Assembly: GCA_033002965.1 (NCBI GenBank)
Contig: JAURVB010012391.1
Location: 1 to 64,000 of the forward strand
DNA length: 64,000 bases
Source: Piper betle
Taxonomy: Eukaryota > Streptophyta > Magnoliopsida > Piperales > Piperaceae
Direction of reading: 5' to 3'
Within the stretch, counting starts at the first letter, position 1. Every line of letters begins with the position of its first letter. Below, piece after piece: positions 39,196 through 51,100 of the stretch. The notes beneath the pieces were generated by a model, which saw nothing but the letters and a program-made list of their open reading frames with translations, made no database searches and was not told the DNA's origin. The translations under genes were made by a program, and so were the position numbers.

Positions 39196-39225
39196 CATCA
39201 TCATCATCATCATCATCATCATCAA
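39196..39225. repeat. (CAT)n microsatellite upstream of PDS5
   Basis: About nine cat units followed by caacaacaac lie just upstream of the PDS5 start codon and are probably transcribed in its 5' leader. Confidence 0.85.
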
Positions 39226-39536
39226 CAACAACAAGGAACAAATCAACAAAGCCTAGAACCGAGAACAACCCCAGAACGCATTCGAAAAATGCGCGTGGGT
39301 TTTTTCGAGGGTGATTTCGGGCGGACAAGTGGGGTTTGGGTGGGGTGGGTTCGAGTCGTCGCCGCGTTGCGGTGTGCGTACAATCCACGCTTGGGACGAG
39401 TTTTATTTTTATAAAAATAAGTTTTTTATCAAATCAAAACGAGAGAATTTTTTTTTTTGATATTATCAAGCGTGTGTGTGCGGCGAACAAATAAAATGTG
39501 TATTGGATGAAAATTAAAATAAACGTGAGAAAAAAT

Positions 39537-40443
39537 CATGGTTGCATAAATCGGAATCGGAATCGGAATCGGTTTTCCCGTGAATCAGAATCGGTCTGAA
39601 TCGGCCAAGAATCGGTTCAGTTGAATCGGTCCAAATTAATTTAATCGGTCATATATAATAATTTGATAATTTATAATATAAATATATTAAAATTTGATAT
39701 TGATGTTATTTTGATATTATTCTATTTATTATAGTTTATGATATTTTTTAAATATTTTTTAAGATTTTTTTAAAATTATTTAGAATTAATTATTATTTTT
39801 GACTCGGGTTAGACTCGAGTCAACTTTTAATTACGAGAATGCCACCCTCCCCTCTCTACCCCCGCCGCCGCCGGCAGCTCGGTCAGCGGCGAGCCTCGCG
39901 GCGGCGATGTCGGCAGACCCGGTCGGACGAACCGTCGGCCGACGAAATCGCGGCGGAATCGCGGCGGAAGCGTCGGACGGCGGAAGGTGAGTTCGGAACG
40001 GGCGCAGCGTCGGACGGCGGTGGGGTGGTCGGAAGGTCGGGCGGAGCGTCGGGCGGCCGAATCGCGGCAGAATCGCGGCGGAATCGCGGCGGAATCGGGC
40101 GGAATGGCGGCGGAATCGGGCGGAAGCGCGGCGGAGGGCGGCGGAGTGAACGCGGCGGCGGAATCGGGGGTTTAGGTTTTTTAAGCCAAATTACCAATTT
40201 GCCCATGCTTAAATAATTTAATAAAAATTAACCTAGGGTATTTTGGTAATTTCCTAAAAAACCGATTCCGATTTAAATCGGCCGATTCCGATTCCGATTT
40301 AAATCGGTCGGAATCGGCCGAAACGGGCCGATTCACGACCCGATTCGCGGGCCGACCGAGTCGACCCGAAATCGGATCGGCGCGACGCCGATCCGATTTA
40401 AATCGGCCAATTCCGCACGGAATCGCCGATTTTTTCAACTATG
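39537..40443. mobile_element. 907-bp non-autonomous hAT-type element with perfect 8-bp duplication
   Basis: The ends are imperfect inverted repeats: CATGGTTGCATAAATCGG at 39537, and CATAGTTGAAAAAATCGG read inward from 40443 (15 of 18 match). They are flanked by the exact 8-bp direct repeat GAAAAAAT (39529-39536 and 40444-40451), the hAT signature. Subterminal zones are dense in AATCGG/CCGATT motifs. The centre has a GACTCGAGTC module (39812) and a GC-rich patch (39840-40170) with no credible gene. It sits about 400 bp upstream of the PDS5 start codon. Confidence 0.88.
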
Positions 40444-40451
40444 GAAAAAAT

Positions 40452-41690
40452 AAAACCTATTCGAACAAATTAACGTGAGAAAAAATAAAAAATAAAAATA
40501 TATTCGTTTAAATAAATAAAATATATTCAATTAAAACTTTTAAAAGATGAAAATTATGTACAAATAAGAAGTTCACCATTCAATGATATTTTATTATAAT
40601 TTTATGATTTAATGATATTTTTTTATTTAAAGCCTGTGATACCCTTAAGTATCAGATTTGGGTTGGGATGTAATGAATAAAGTGAATAAAATTGTATGGG
40701 TGGCTTGGGTGGATATTTACAATAAAGAAGAAAAAAGGGCAGAGTTGGTTCATGGGAAAAAAAGATCATCACTTTTTTTGTTAAGGAGATAGCAAACAAA
40801 GGGGAATGGGAATGGGTAAAAAGATGAATACTTCAAACTTCAGAGGTGTATAGAAGGATGAGTGTTGGATGCTTAAAAGGGAAAGGGAATGAATATTTAG
40901 AAGGACACTTAACTTTTAAAATTTTTTCTAGAGTAACTGATCTTCATTCATTTATAGAAATCAATTCTACATGATTCAAAATAATTTCTTTACTCAAATT
41001 TTTTTATTTTTTAATGTTGTTCCCGTGCATTTTTTTAATTCGATTATTTTAAATCTATATTGGATGATTGAAAATATATGATAGTTGGTGTATTTTGGTG
41101 GATTTAACAAACCTATACATATGTTGTATTTTGGTGTTTATGGTTATAAATAATAGCGTTAAATAAGATGATATTATTTAATATTTAGATGTATGAAAGT
41201 TGTTGAGTGTAATATTCATATTATAGAAAATGGATAATGAATGGAATGTTTAAGTCCTTGTATATCATGGTAGGCATTGGGTAGATGAAGAATATTTTAG
41301 TGGGGAAGAAACATCTTTTTGGTTGCATAAAACCACTCGTTATTGTGCCGTTGTTGAGTTGTTACCACAAAGATGGAGTTAAACAAGAATTTTGTTTTAA
41401 TGGAATAACTTGTCAAAGTAAATTGCATGCATAAAGAGATGTTGACAATGACAATACAAGATGATGAGTCTTTGTCCAATGTTGTGACATTTGTTCTGAA
41501 CAAATCAATGGATGAGTTGAACTTTACACATCAAAACATGTTGAAGCATCAAAAGGGACTAAACCCCAATTCTAGTTTTCTCTTAAACCGAACTAGTTAT
41601 TATGGTAGACCAAACCATTTCTTATTCCGATTAAGTTGATCGACCACAACCTAAATAAAAAGGATTTAGGCCCTCTCAACATCTCAAGAT
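40452..41690. other. Intergenic AT-rich DNA
   Basis: No gene or defined element is recognised. Confidence 0.4.
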
Positions 41691-41696
41691 GAAAAA

Positions 41697-43919
41697 TGTC
41701 ACTACAATACACACACAACCAGTGCATGCATGAATTTCAGTCATCGCCGCCGCCCTTTCGGGCCGTTTTTCAATTTTGGCGAGCCACCTCCAGCTGATTC
41801 GACTAGCCAAACAGATTACCTTCATTGAGATTTTCATTTTGAAAACAACCACGAGCATCGACCTGGTCGTGATCACCGCCAACGATGCCACCACACCCAT
41901 AGTGATTTCGCCTCTTTTTTCGGTCATTTTCCAGCCAGCCAGTAGGCGGACTCTGCCTATCACCACCACCACCATCTTCCTTGTCATCTGAGCTGTCGAT
42001 CCCAACCACCAACGACCCTAGCCACATAGTTGTTGGCGTTTTTCGGCTACAAGCTCCGGTCACTCCATCGGACCTGGTTACATGCATTCATGTATGCCAG
42101 CTTACGTTCACATCCACCTGCCCAGAGCCTAAGCCAGTGTCCACATCTAGCTACCCGGCCCAGAATTGTTGCTTTAGTCGGCTAAGTTGACTCGGCATTA
42201 CTCGGTTGACTTGCCCAAGTTGACTTGGTTTGACATTTTCAGCTCATTTTCAGTCGTTTCCTACCATTTTCGACAATTCGATAATTCGAGAACTCCTACA
42301 TTAGTTTAGATGCATATTCACATTATTTAGTATATTTAAATGTTAGGAGTGTTTTTATTTATTTACTTATTTATTTATTTATTCATTCATTATTGTTTAT
42401 TTCGTTTTATTTATATGCTTCTCGTATACGATAAATGCTTATGTGATAGTTTATTATTATTATTATTGATATATTTAATTATTAATATTAATCTTATTCA
42501 TGTTTACTAATTTTTATTCTTTTATTTAATTATTTATCTATTTGTTCCTTACACATGTGTTATTATTTATTTGTATTTAATTACGTATTCCGTGTTGGAT
42601 GAGTATGATATTATTATTATTCATTACTAATTAAAATAAACTAAGTGTTTATTTATTTATTTATTAAATTATTATGCATTTATTTATTTAATTATTTACA
42701 TGTTTACTAACATGAGTATATGTGATATTTACTAGTGTTTAGGCATGTACTTATATAATATAAATATATTATTATTTTATGATTAGAGATGTTAATATTC
42801 TACTTAGTAATAGGTTTCGATATAAGTTTCAAAGTCCGAGCTTACCGTAGATAAGACGTCACGCTTGGAACTTGAACCATAGGTCTGTTAGGACTCTTCT
42901 TAGTTTTTATCGCTATATTCTATTCTTAATTTGATTTCCAAATCGCAGGATATATTAAGTGATTGTTTTATCGAAGCCCACATAGCATAGGCCATTTAGA
43001 GTTATTTTACTTCAGTGATTAATAACATTCGAGAATGAGACCCTTTGATTTCAAAAATAAGATCCACCGCAAGTTGCCTTTGAGCATATTATTTAAATAT
43101 TTTCCCATACCTATATATAATTTGCTTGAGTTTTTCGGTGAGATGTGAGACGAGAAAATCGATAATCGCGTCTTGAGATAGGGCGCTTGTTAGTCCAAGC
43201 AAGCTCTGTATTTGGTGAGCATTTGTTACATTCCTGATGGATCCCGACAACTTCACCTTTAAAGAAATGTGGATATTTATGGTACTTCAATGAAACCCAT
43301 GTCTAAATTTGTGGTTTCAAAGGGTACTGAAGGTGCATGCCTGAGAGTACTCGACCTCTGTATTCAAGGCTATGAGTGATACGGAGGATGTAGAACGCTG
43401 AAAGAAAAGAAATTGATGTTCTCGCGCAAGGGATAATTTTTAAAATTGACGAAGCATGAGATGAATAAAAGGGATGTTGTCACGCAAGGTTGACAACTCT
43501 TAATTAATACCCTAATGAAAGATGCTATGAAGGAGCATATAAATATTTTTATTTAACAAGAGGGTTAGCTCTCATATGCCAATTTGACTATTAGTTATTT
43601 CTAGACCAATAATACTCGTTACTAATATTTTTTCTATTACATATGTAAGTTTTGTGATTCTTAATCAGCTTTGGTGGGAGAATAGATAAATGTTATACAT
43701 ATTTGAGCTCAACGTAGTTACTTTTTTATATACTTCTATTTATATTTGTTGTGTTTTTTACGTTTATTTAGTAATATTTTCCATTCTTTTGACGTCAAAC
43801 TAGTTTCTTTAATCTATATTATTGATCGAGTCTTATAGACTAGAAGTTTTAGACATGATTCGACTTAATAATGATATTTTTGATTTGGTTCTTAGGTGAA
43901 CACAAATTAGGGTATCACA
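41697..43919 (-). mobile_element. Diverged gypsy LTR (copy D)
   Basis: The part from 42820 to 43919 follows copies A and B block by block: a gcttggaacttgaacca region, a splice-like aaatcgcagg, cccac...aggccattta, aagatccaccgcaagttgcc, gtggtttcaaagggtactga, a cctgagagtactcg block and a final gggtatcaca. It is heavily substituted and short of many bases. Upstream, 41700-42190 corresponds to the GC-rich block. The left bound is approximate and no matching target duplication was found. Confidence 0.65.
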
Positions 43920-44329
43920 AATATCATGTTATTGATGACTGTTGCTCTATAATAAAATGGCTCAGGCCAATTTTTATAGCACTTGGAGTACTTATAATGC
44001 CCATTCAGAGCATCAATGCTACGAATTTGCTTCTTTCAAAGCCGTCTAGGCTCACGCCTATACAGGGGCAAAGGACGCGAGGAATGGGTTCAGATGGTGG
44101 TGACCATTGCATTCTATCCAACAGTGGTATGACTTGCTCTCAATATGTTGAATGATATGTGATGCTTTCATACTAGTGTTCGATATGATTGTGCTTATCA
44201 AGCTTCCTTTATTCGATTGCAGCCATGCGTGGGAACATGAAAGACCCATAGCGACACTCCCACTTTTCGAGGTCGACTACATCTTGATGCTTACTGAAAT
44301 TTACCTAATAAACATACAGATCATTAAGT

Positions 44330-45078
44330 TGCATGACATTGTGCACAAAACTTCTTATCTTAGTCAAGTAAGCAATGGCGTAAGGCGTGAGGTGAGAATG
44401 CCATATGTTAGTGATGTTTCTCCTATTGTTAATCCACAATGTCATCCTTTAACATGTATGCTCGACAAGTGTTGTTATTGTCATACCCCTTGTACCCTTG
44501 AGTACATTATTGCATGAGTCGGAGACACATGTTGTCGTTTGGCATCACTTCGTCGTTGGAAAGTGTGCATTAGACTAATCTTGTGGGGGTCTTTTGTTCA
44601 GCCATGCCTCTACCAATGGTTTATGTTTCTTCATCCTATTGATTACAGCATCATACTCGTCCACTGTGTACGTCGATGTTGCCCTCCTAAAGTTCAAATG
44701 CATGTATGCATCCTTCGAGAATAGCTTTAAATTGGCCTTCATATGCTTCATGCAAAATGCATGCCTTGTTTTAGCTAGAACATACTTGATTGCTGGTAGC
44801 AACCCCGTTTGCTTGCTAGATAATATAGTCGTCACATGGTATACACTCTCACTAGAATGTGTGAGGACATAATCACGAACAAGATTCAAGAACCATTTCC
44901 ACGTATTGATCCTCTTGCTCTCGATGACAGTATGCGCAACAGGCAACAACTTATCATTGCCATTTAGAGCATAACCCACCAACAGGCTCCCAGGGTATTT
45001 GCCCAACAAGTGTGTCCCATTAACTGTCAATAGTGACCTGCATGTATTTTGATATGCCCTAACACATGGTCCAAACAT
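44330..45078 (-). pseudogene. MULE (MuDR-type) transposase fragment, catalytically dead
   Basis: The minus-strand frame 45078-44575 matches the core of the MULE transposase domain. It contains TVNGTHLLGKYPGSLLVGYA, a GNDKLLPVAHTVIES block, WKWFL and a HAFCMKHMKAN block. Functional relatives have D in the (I/V)DGTHL and SDR motifs of the DDE triad. Here the first D is N (VNGTHL) and the second motif reads SSKQTGLLPAI without the D. Downstream, 44520-44330 continues with a NNVLKGTRGM-like segment and then stops. N-terminal zinc-finger and terminal repeats are absent. This is a dead fragment. Confidence 0.8.
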
Positions 45079-46395
45079 CTAGAAAATACAATCAAATTCA
45101 TTTTCCCCTAACATCTGAAAAACTTCTGATCTCCTCAACACTTTGATCACACTTCTTGCAGCACATGACAGTGTAATATGCAAGTTAATAAGTTAATATC
45201 ATTAATGACAGTGCATTTGTTTGAGGTGAACCTATCAGTGACATTGGGGCTTTGTGTAAGTTACTTGGATTAATGCGTGCAATCCCAATACCATAGGTTG
45301 GGTGGATTCCAAAGGACGTGTCATGATTGCCCTCAATCCTATATCTTTTGCCTTGTGGTCTATCCTATACCATAGGTTGGGTGATCACACTTCTTCCAAT
45401 AACTCGATATCACACCCCAAAACTTGTTGACGAACAACATTATCTTCGTAGTCTATCTTATTCAAATATTTTTGAAAAACAGATAAAATAATCTCTTACC
45501 ACGTAGTCCATCCCATTCAAATCCAAAAAAACACAAAAGCCAAAACTCCGTCCATGTCTCCAATCAAAAAACACCTACAAATAGTCTACACAAATAAACA
45601 ACTATCATACATCATAAATCATATTTAGGATAGGAATATGCAATCAAAGACATACCTTTAATGCAATCTTATCCCATTGATGCAACAACTCTCAATCATG
45701 CCTATCTTTTGAATTTTAAACTCACAAAATTCTACATAGGTTGTTGTTCACTAGAGATGCAATTAAAGTAGGAACAACTTAGCTGCTGCAACTTTTCTTC
45801 TACCCCTGCAAGTTTTTCCCTTCACTAAATACCTATTCATGCCAAAGCTTACCCAACTCTCTTCAATACCCATCGAACCTACAAAACCATCTCCCCCTAA
45901 ACCGAACTAAATATTTTCTTATCTAGACCCAACCCAAAAAGTATTATGTTTGAGGTTAATCTTGGTATTTTGACATTTATCTCTTACCTTGTACCATATA
46001 TTTCAAATTCCTTACCCCAATATCAAATAAACGAAATCTCCCTGTAGCGAAATATCTAATTCATTTATTATTTGCTAATCAAACTGAGTTTAAAATAAAA
46101 TATCCTTCTCATCTACTTTCATTAATAAAAGGGAAATTCAATATTGACTTAAGATTAAAAATAGGAGAATCAGTCAATCAAAATATAATAAAATAGTCAT
46201 AGGTTTAAATTTCGCTAACCTTAATTTTTTTTAAAAATAATAATAATAATATCTTTCATGGTAGAAAGTCACGGGTTTAAACCTGACTAATTTCAATTTC
46301 AAACTTTTTATTAATAAGATTTTATCTAATTATTTTGAAAAAAATATAATAAAAAAATTAAATAATTATAATTTATCTTTCATTCAAATATGAAA
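45079..46395. other. Intergenic DNA
   Basis: The part to about 45420 may be more eroded MULE sequence. Beyond that nothing is recognised. Confidence 0.35.
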
Positions 46396-46399
46396 TATC

Positions 46400-47970
46400 T
46401 AGGGTGGGCATCCGTTAGTCAGATGTCAGACAAGACATTGTCCATATCCGTCTACTTAACCTCGGGCATGCACAGTCAAAATTCTTCGATTAAGTCATTA
46501 TGGTCTGATACGGTCAAAATTCGATCAATAGAGAAAATTATTTTTATCACATTTTTATTTTATTATCTAATTATTTATTTCATTATGAATATTATTTTTT
46601 CACAAATAACTAATATCTCATTTATATAATCATTATCTCTTATATTTTTTAAGTTTTTCTCATGTCAATTAACACAAAAATTAAAATCACTTTTTTAAAA
46701 TTTTTAAATAAATAAATATTATATTACAATAGGAAAATTCAAAAAGTAAGATTAATGTGAAATATGTGGTTAGATGTGTGTCAAACAAGCCTTTTATTAG
46801 AATTGAAAGTTCATTAAGTGTTTATCCTATTGGACGACTAAGTAGGAAATTGGAAGAAACAAGTTGATTATAAAATGTTCATCAAATGAGCCAATACGAA
46901 CTGATTTGAAAAATTATTTGGATGAATCAACTATTCATTTTGTAAATAGAGTAGATAAACAATTTGATATATTATCATGATGGAGATTAAACATAATAAA
47001 ATGTCATATTTTGGGGAAAATTAGTCACAATGTTTTAGTAATTTCTATGTTAATTGTTGCCTTCGAATCAACATTTAGTGTTGGAGAACAAATAATTGAC
47101 TCAACTAAAAATAGTTTGAACCCAAAATTACTTGAAGCTTTAATACATGCCCAAAATTAGTTGACAAGTGAATATAAAGATAATTTATGTTTTATATTCA
47201 TGTATTTTTTATTTTTGATATATTTTTTAAAATATATTTTTCTTGTTATTATATTGTTTACTTGTAGAGAAATAATTAAGTTCATCATCAAATCTTTTTG
47301 GAACAATGAATAATGAAGAATGAAAATATATTGATAATTGTATTGAGGAAAATAGTATTCCAACATCTTCATATCTATAATGAGTATGTAAGAATGTTAT
47401 ATTTAGTTTTTAGTCTTCTAATATTTATATAAATATTTTTACAAATAATTAACTCTTATGTATATTTTTTTAATGTAGGTGAGCTACATTAGATGAAGAA
47501 TCAACTATTATACTATTTTGTCTTAAAATTATATGTAATATTAGAGTATATTTTGATATCAAAGATTACTTTACAGCTTTTATACATTTATTATTTTTTG
47601 TTTGACTTAGAAATATATAGGAGTTAAATTTTAAAAATTTATTAAACTATGGTATTAATGAGAGCATTCTAGTTATATAGTAAATGATATGATAAAGATT
47701 ATTAATGTGAATGTATTGTCTTAAATTCCTAAATATAAAAATACATTTTATCTTTTTTTTAGATATTAAATATCAATTATATATATAAATTTAATTAATT
47801 TTAATGTATATCATGATTTTAATTTTTTATATCGACATAAAATTAATCTCTATAAAATATTATATTATTGATATAAAACATTAGACTTTCTGTCGATTAT
47901 TTGATTAGGTAAAAAATATAAATATTTATATTTAATTTATTTTTATTTGGACGATTTTGGACGTTTGCGG
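46400..47970 (+). mobile_element. Decayed hAT element copy 3 with transposase C-terminal remnant
   Basis: The left end agggtgggcatccg at 46400 resembles hAT copies 1 and 2. The right part (47460-47970) is collinear with 7615-8145 of copy 1. At 46910-47157 a plus-strand frame encodes VAFESTFSVGEQIIDSTKNS and then LNPKLLEALIHAQN, the hAT C-terminal dimerisation region, interrupted by one TGA just before WRLN. Flanks are too eroded to define a duplication. The right end lies under 200 bp from the protease start codon. Confidence 0.75.
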
Positions 47971-48010
47971 CCACTAGTAGATATATGTTTGAAGTCAATC
48001 GATACCTAAG

Positions 48011-48018
48011 TAGGGTTT
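48011..48018. promoter_or_regulatory. Telo-box-like motif upstream of the protease gene
   Basis: TAGGGTTT (reverse complement AAACCCTA) lies about 140 bp before the start codon. Telo-boxes are common near starts of plant housekeeping genes. A function here is inferred only from position. Confidence 0.3.
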
Positions 48019-48151
48019 TAGCTATCGTTGGAGCTTAATTGTGCGGCCTTCGTTAACGCGTCGCCGCCTTCGTATCATAAAACCCCACCGCTTCTCCCCT
48101 CCAACCTCCCGCTTTCGGCCAGCTCCGCCGCCGCCCACCAACGACCCGGCC

Positions 48152-51100
48152 ATGGCGCCTTCGGTGGCCCTGTCGGAGTCCCCGCTGCCGGACTCCGGCG
48201 CGTCGGACTTCCCCTTCCCCCGCAGAATCGAGTTCTTGGCGGCGAGGAAGCCGTTCGACCCCTACTTGTCGATGTCCAAGGGCGATTTCCATCTCGAGAC
48301 GCTCAATCCGGGGTACGGCGGCCAGGAGGCGTCCGGCACCGCCGGTGCCGGCCGATCCGCCGGGAAGCGGCCGGATGTGACCGGCGAGCTGGCGGAGCTC
48401 GGGATCGACCCGGATATCGACTTCGGGATCACTTTTCGGAAGATCGTGAGTTGCGCTTTTCGGCTTTCGTTTTTTTGTGTTGTGTTGCTGTTTTTTGAGG
48501 CTGCAATTTGTGATGGGGGTGGTTGATATTGGTTTGGGGGATTGGAAAGTTAATGAATTTATTGTTGTTGTTGGAATTTTTGGTGCAGGGCGCGGGATTG
48601 CATAATCTGGGTAACACTTGCTTCCTCAACTCTGTTCTTCAGTGCTTAACGTATACAGAGCCATTTGCTGCCTACTTGCAGAGTGGAAGGCACAAATCTT
48701 CTTGTAAGCTGTTAAAAATTTCATTTTTTTATGAAGAAATGTAGACATGATTGGCGTATTAGTTTCTTGCAACATGGATAATAGTATTGTTTGTCACTAG
48801 TGATTGTTTTTATGGTGATATTTCAATCTTTGGTGATGGTAGGTTTTGCTCCAGATAGTTATTTTCTGGTTTCACTTTTTGGGATGAGGTGAAAGAAGTA
48901 GTGGTCATTTGTCCACTTGTCCAACAGAAAGTACATATTATTGTCTTTGCCTTGGCATGTATTATTAGTAGATTCCTATTGGTGTCCATGTTCTGACATG
49001 GACTTTTCAACAGAAATTGGATCTATTGTCTATGCCTTGACATGGATTGCTAGTAGATTCTTATTGTTGTCCATGTTTTGACATGGACTTGTGTAGTACA
49101 AATTATTGTCTTTGTTTTGTCATGGATTGTTAGTAGGTTCCTATGGCATCTGTTAAAGGATGTTGCTGCATAAGACGTATTTCATTTTGATTTTAAATAT
49201 ATGTATGGAGGTACATATCCAACTTCCAAGCAGCAACTACTCAAATCTCACTAAATGGGCTAACAGGTCCTGCACAAGTTAGGAAAATCCCATAATTGAT
49301 ATACTTCTAGCTAGACTACTTCAGGAACAGATGCCATTTAGTTAAACTAACTTCTAAGACAACAGGACACATGCTTTCCAAAACTTATTTATGAGTATCA
49401 CACAAACCGGTAGCTCCTTCCCTCTTATCTTAAATCTTCTACAATATCCTTTGATTTAGTTTATAGGAACTTCCAACAAATAACAGTTGTCAGTAGAAAT
49501 TTCATCCTTTGAGTGATTTTAGTTTCTATCTTCATTTAATTCAAATGAAAATAATAGTGGGCGCACAATGCAAAATCCAACAACTAACATAAAGAATTGG
49601 AACTAGAATCATTCATGGTACGAATTAGTATTTTGATTTGTTTTTTAATGTATTTTCTGCTGTAAGTTAGTGCCTGAATATTAGCTGATCACTTCCTGCA
49701 TATCAATTTTTAATTTTGTATTTTAACTTTGAGCTGTAACAGCTTTTGTAACTCCAGATATGTACAAATAAAGTACGTAGGGTAATCCATTGATAGCTTA
49801 CTTCCATCATTATTTTGTATTTTCTATGATTCAAATGGTAAGCATCCTTATAATCCTCATTATCAGAGTGGGTACAAGGCACAATTATGGGGATAATAGA
49901 GAGGGTACAGGACTTGAAAATTAACAGAAAAGACAAAGATATTGATAGGAAGTGGGTGAGTTGATTTTCCCTGCGGATCACATGTTTATTTAGCTGGAGA
50001 TGAGTCTATTATGGGGATCCTAACTTGTATAGCTTAACACATTACTATGGAACTCGTCAGATATAAGATTACTGCTGAGCATATTTTAAATTATTCTCTC
50101 ATATTATTGTTTAAACTTTTAGTTTCTAATTGTTTGATGGTCCTGGCTATTTTTGAAGGCCGCACAGCAGGTTTTTGTGCATTATGTGCAATCCAGAACC
50201 ATGTAAGGAATGCACTACAATCTACAGGGAAAATATTGTCACCCTTGCATCTTGTAAAGAATTTGCGGTGTATCCTTCAAAATAATTTAATAGCCAAATG
50301 TTTAACATTTCTGCTTTATTAGGCAACATTAGTTTTAAATTTTTAATTGTACACTTGACCGAAGGAATAGGCATCTCTCGAAATTTCCGCAGTTGCAGAC
50401 AAGAAGATGCTCATGAGTATATGGTGAACTTACTAGAATCCATGCACAAGTGTTGCTTGCCCTATGGCGTATCAAGCGAATCACCTGCAGCATATGAAGA
50501 AAGCTTAGTTCATAAGATATTTGGAGGTAGCCTCCGCAGTCAGGTGAGCTCTACTATGTATGGAAGCAATTTATTTTAAATGTTATGATAATTTCCTTTC
50601 TTATTGGAGTTTAAAAAGTTTTTCTTGACTCTTTTCTCTTCCTATTTATTTGTGTTGCAGATCAAATGCACACAATGCTCCTTCTGCTCCAACAAATTTG
50701 ATCCTTTTCTAGATTTAAGTTTGGAAATAGCAAGAGCAGATTCATTGCACAAAGCACTCGCGCACTTTACTGCCAAAGAACAGTTGGATGGTGGTGAGAA
50801 GCTATACCAATGTCAACGATGCAAGCAGAAAGTTCAGGCATTGAAGCAACTGACAGTCCACAAGCCTCCATATGTCTTAACTGTCCATCTAAAGAGATTT
50901 GGATCATATAATCCTGGACAGAAAATTGACAAAAAAATTAATTTTTCTCCTTCATTAGACTTGAAGCCATTTGTTAGCGGCCCTTGTGTGCGTACTGTTA
51001 ATTTCTTTCATGTTCAAAGTTGATTTATTGTTTTTTTATGATTTATTTATAGTGAGTCAATTACTACTGTAGGTTGGAGACTTGAAGTACACTCTTTATG

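Noticed and set aside
39799..40216. Possible small gene encoding an Arg/Gly-rich protein
   Set aside because: It is the GC-rich interior of the 907-bp hAT-type element, with simple ggaatcgcggc-like repeats and frames open in several phases.
48041..48151. Upstream GTG-initiated extension of the protease
   Set aside because: GTG is not a normal start for a plant nuclear gene, and the ATG at 48152 has a good context and gives a family-like N-terminus.
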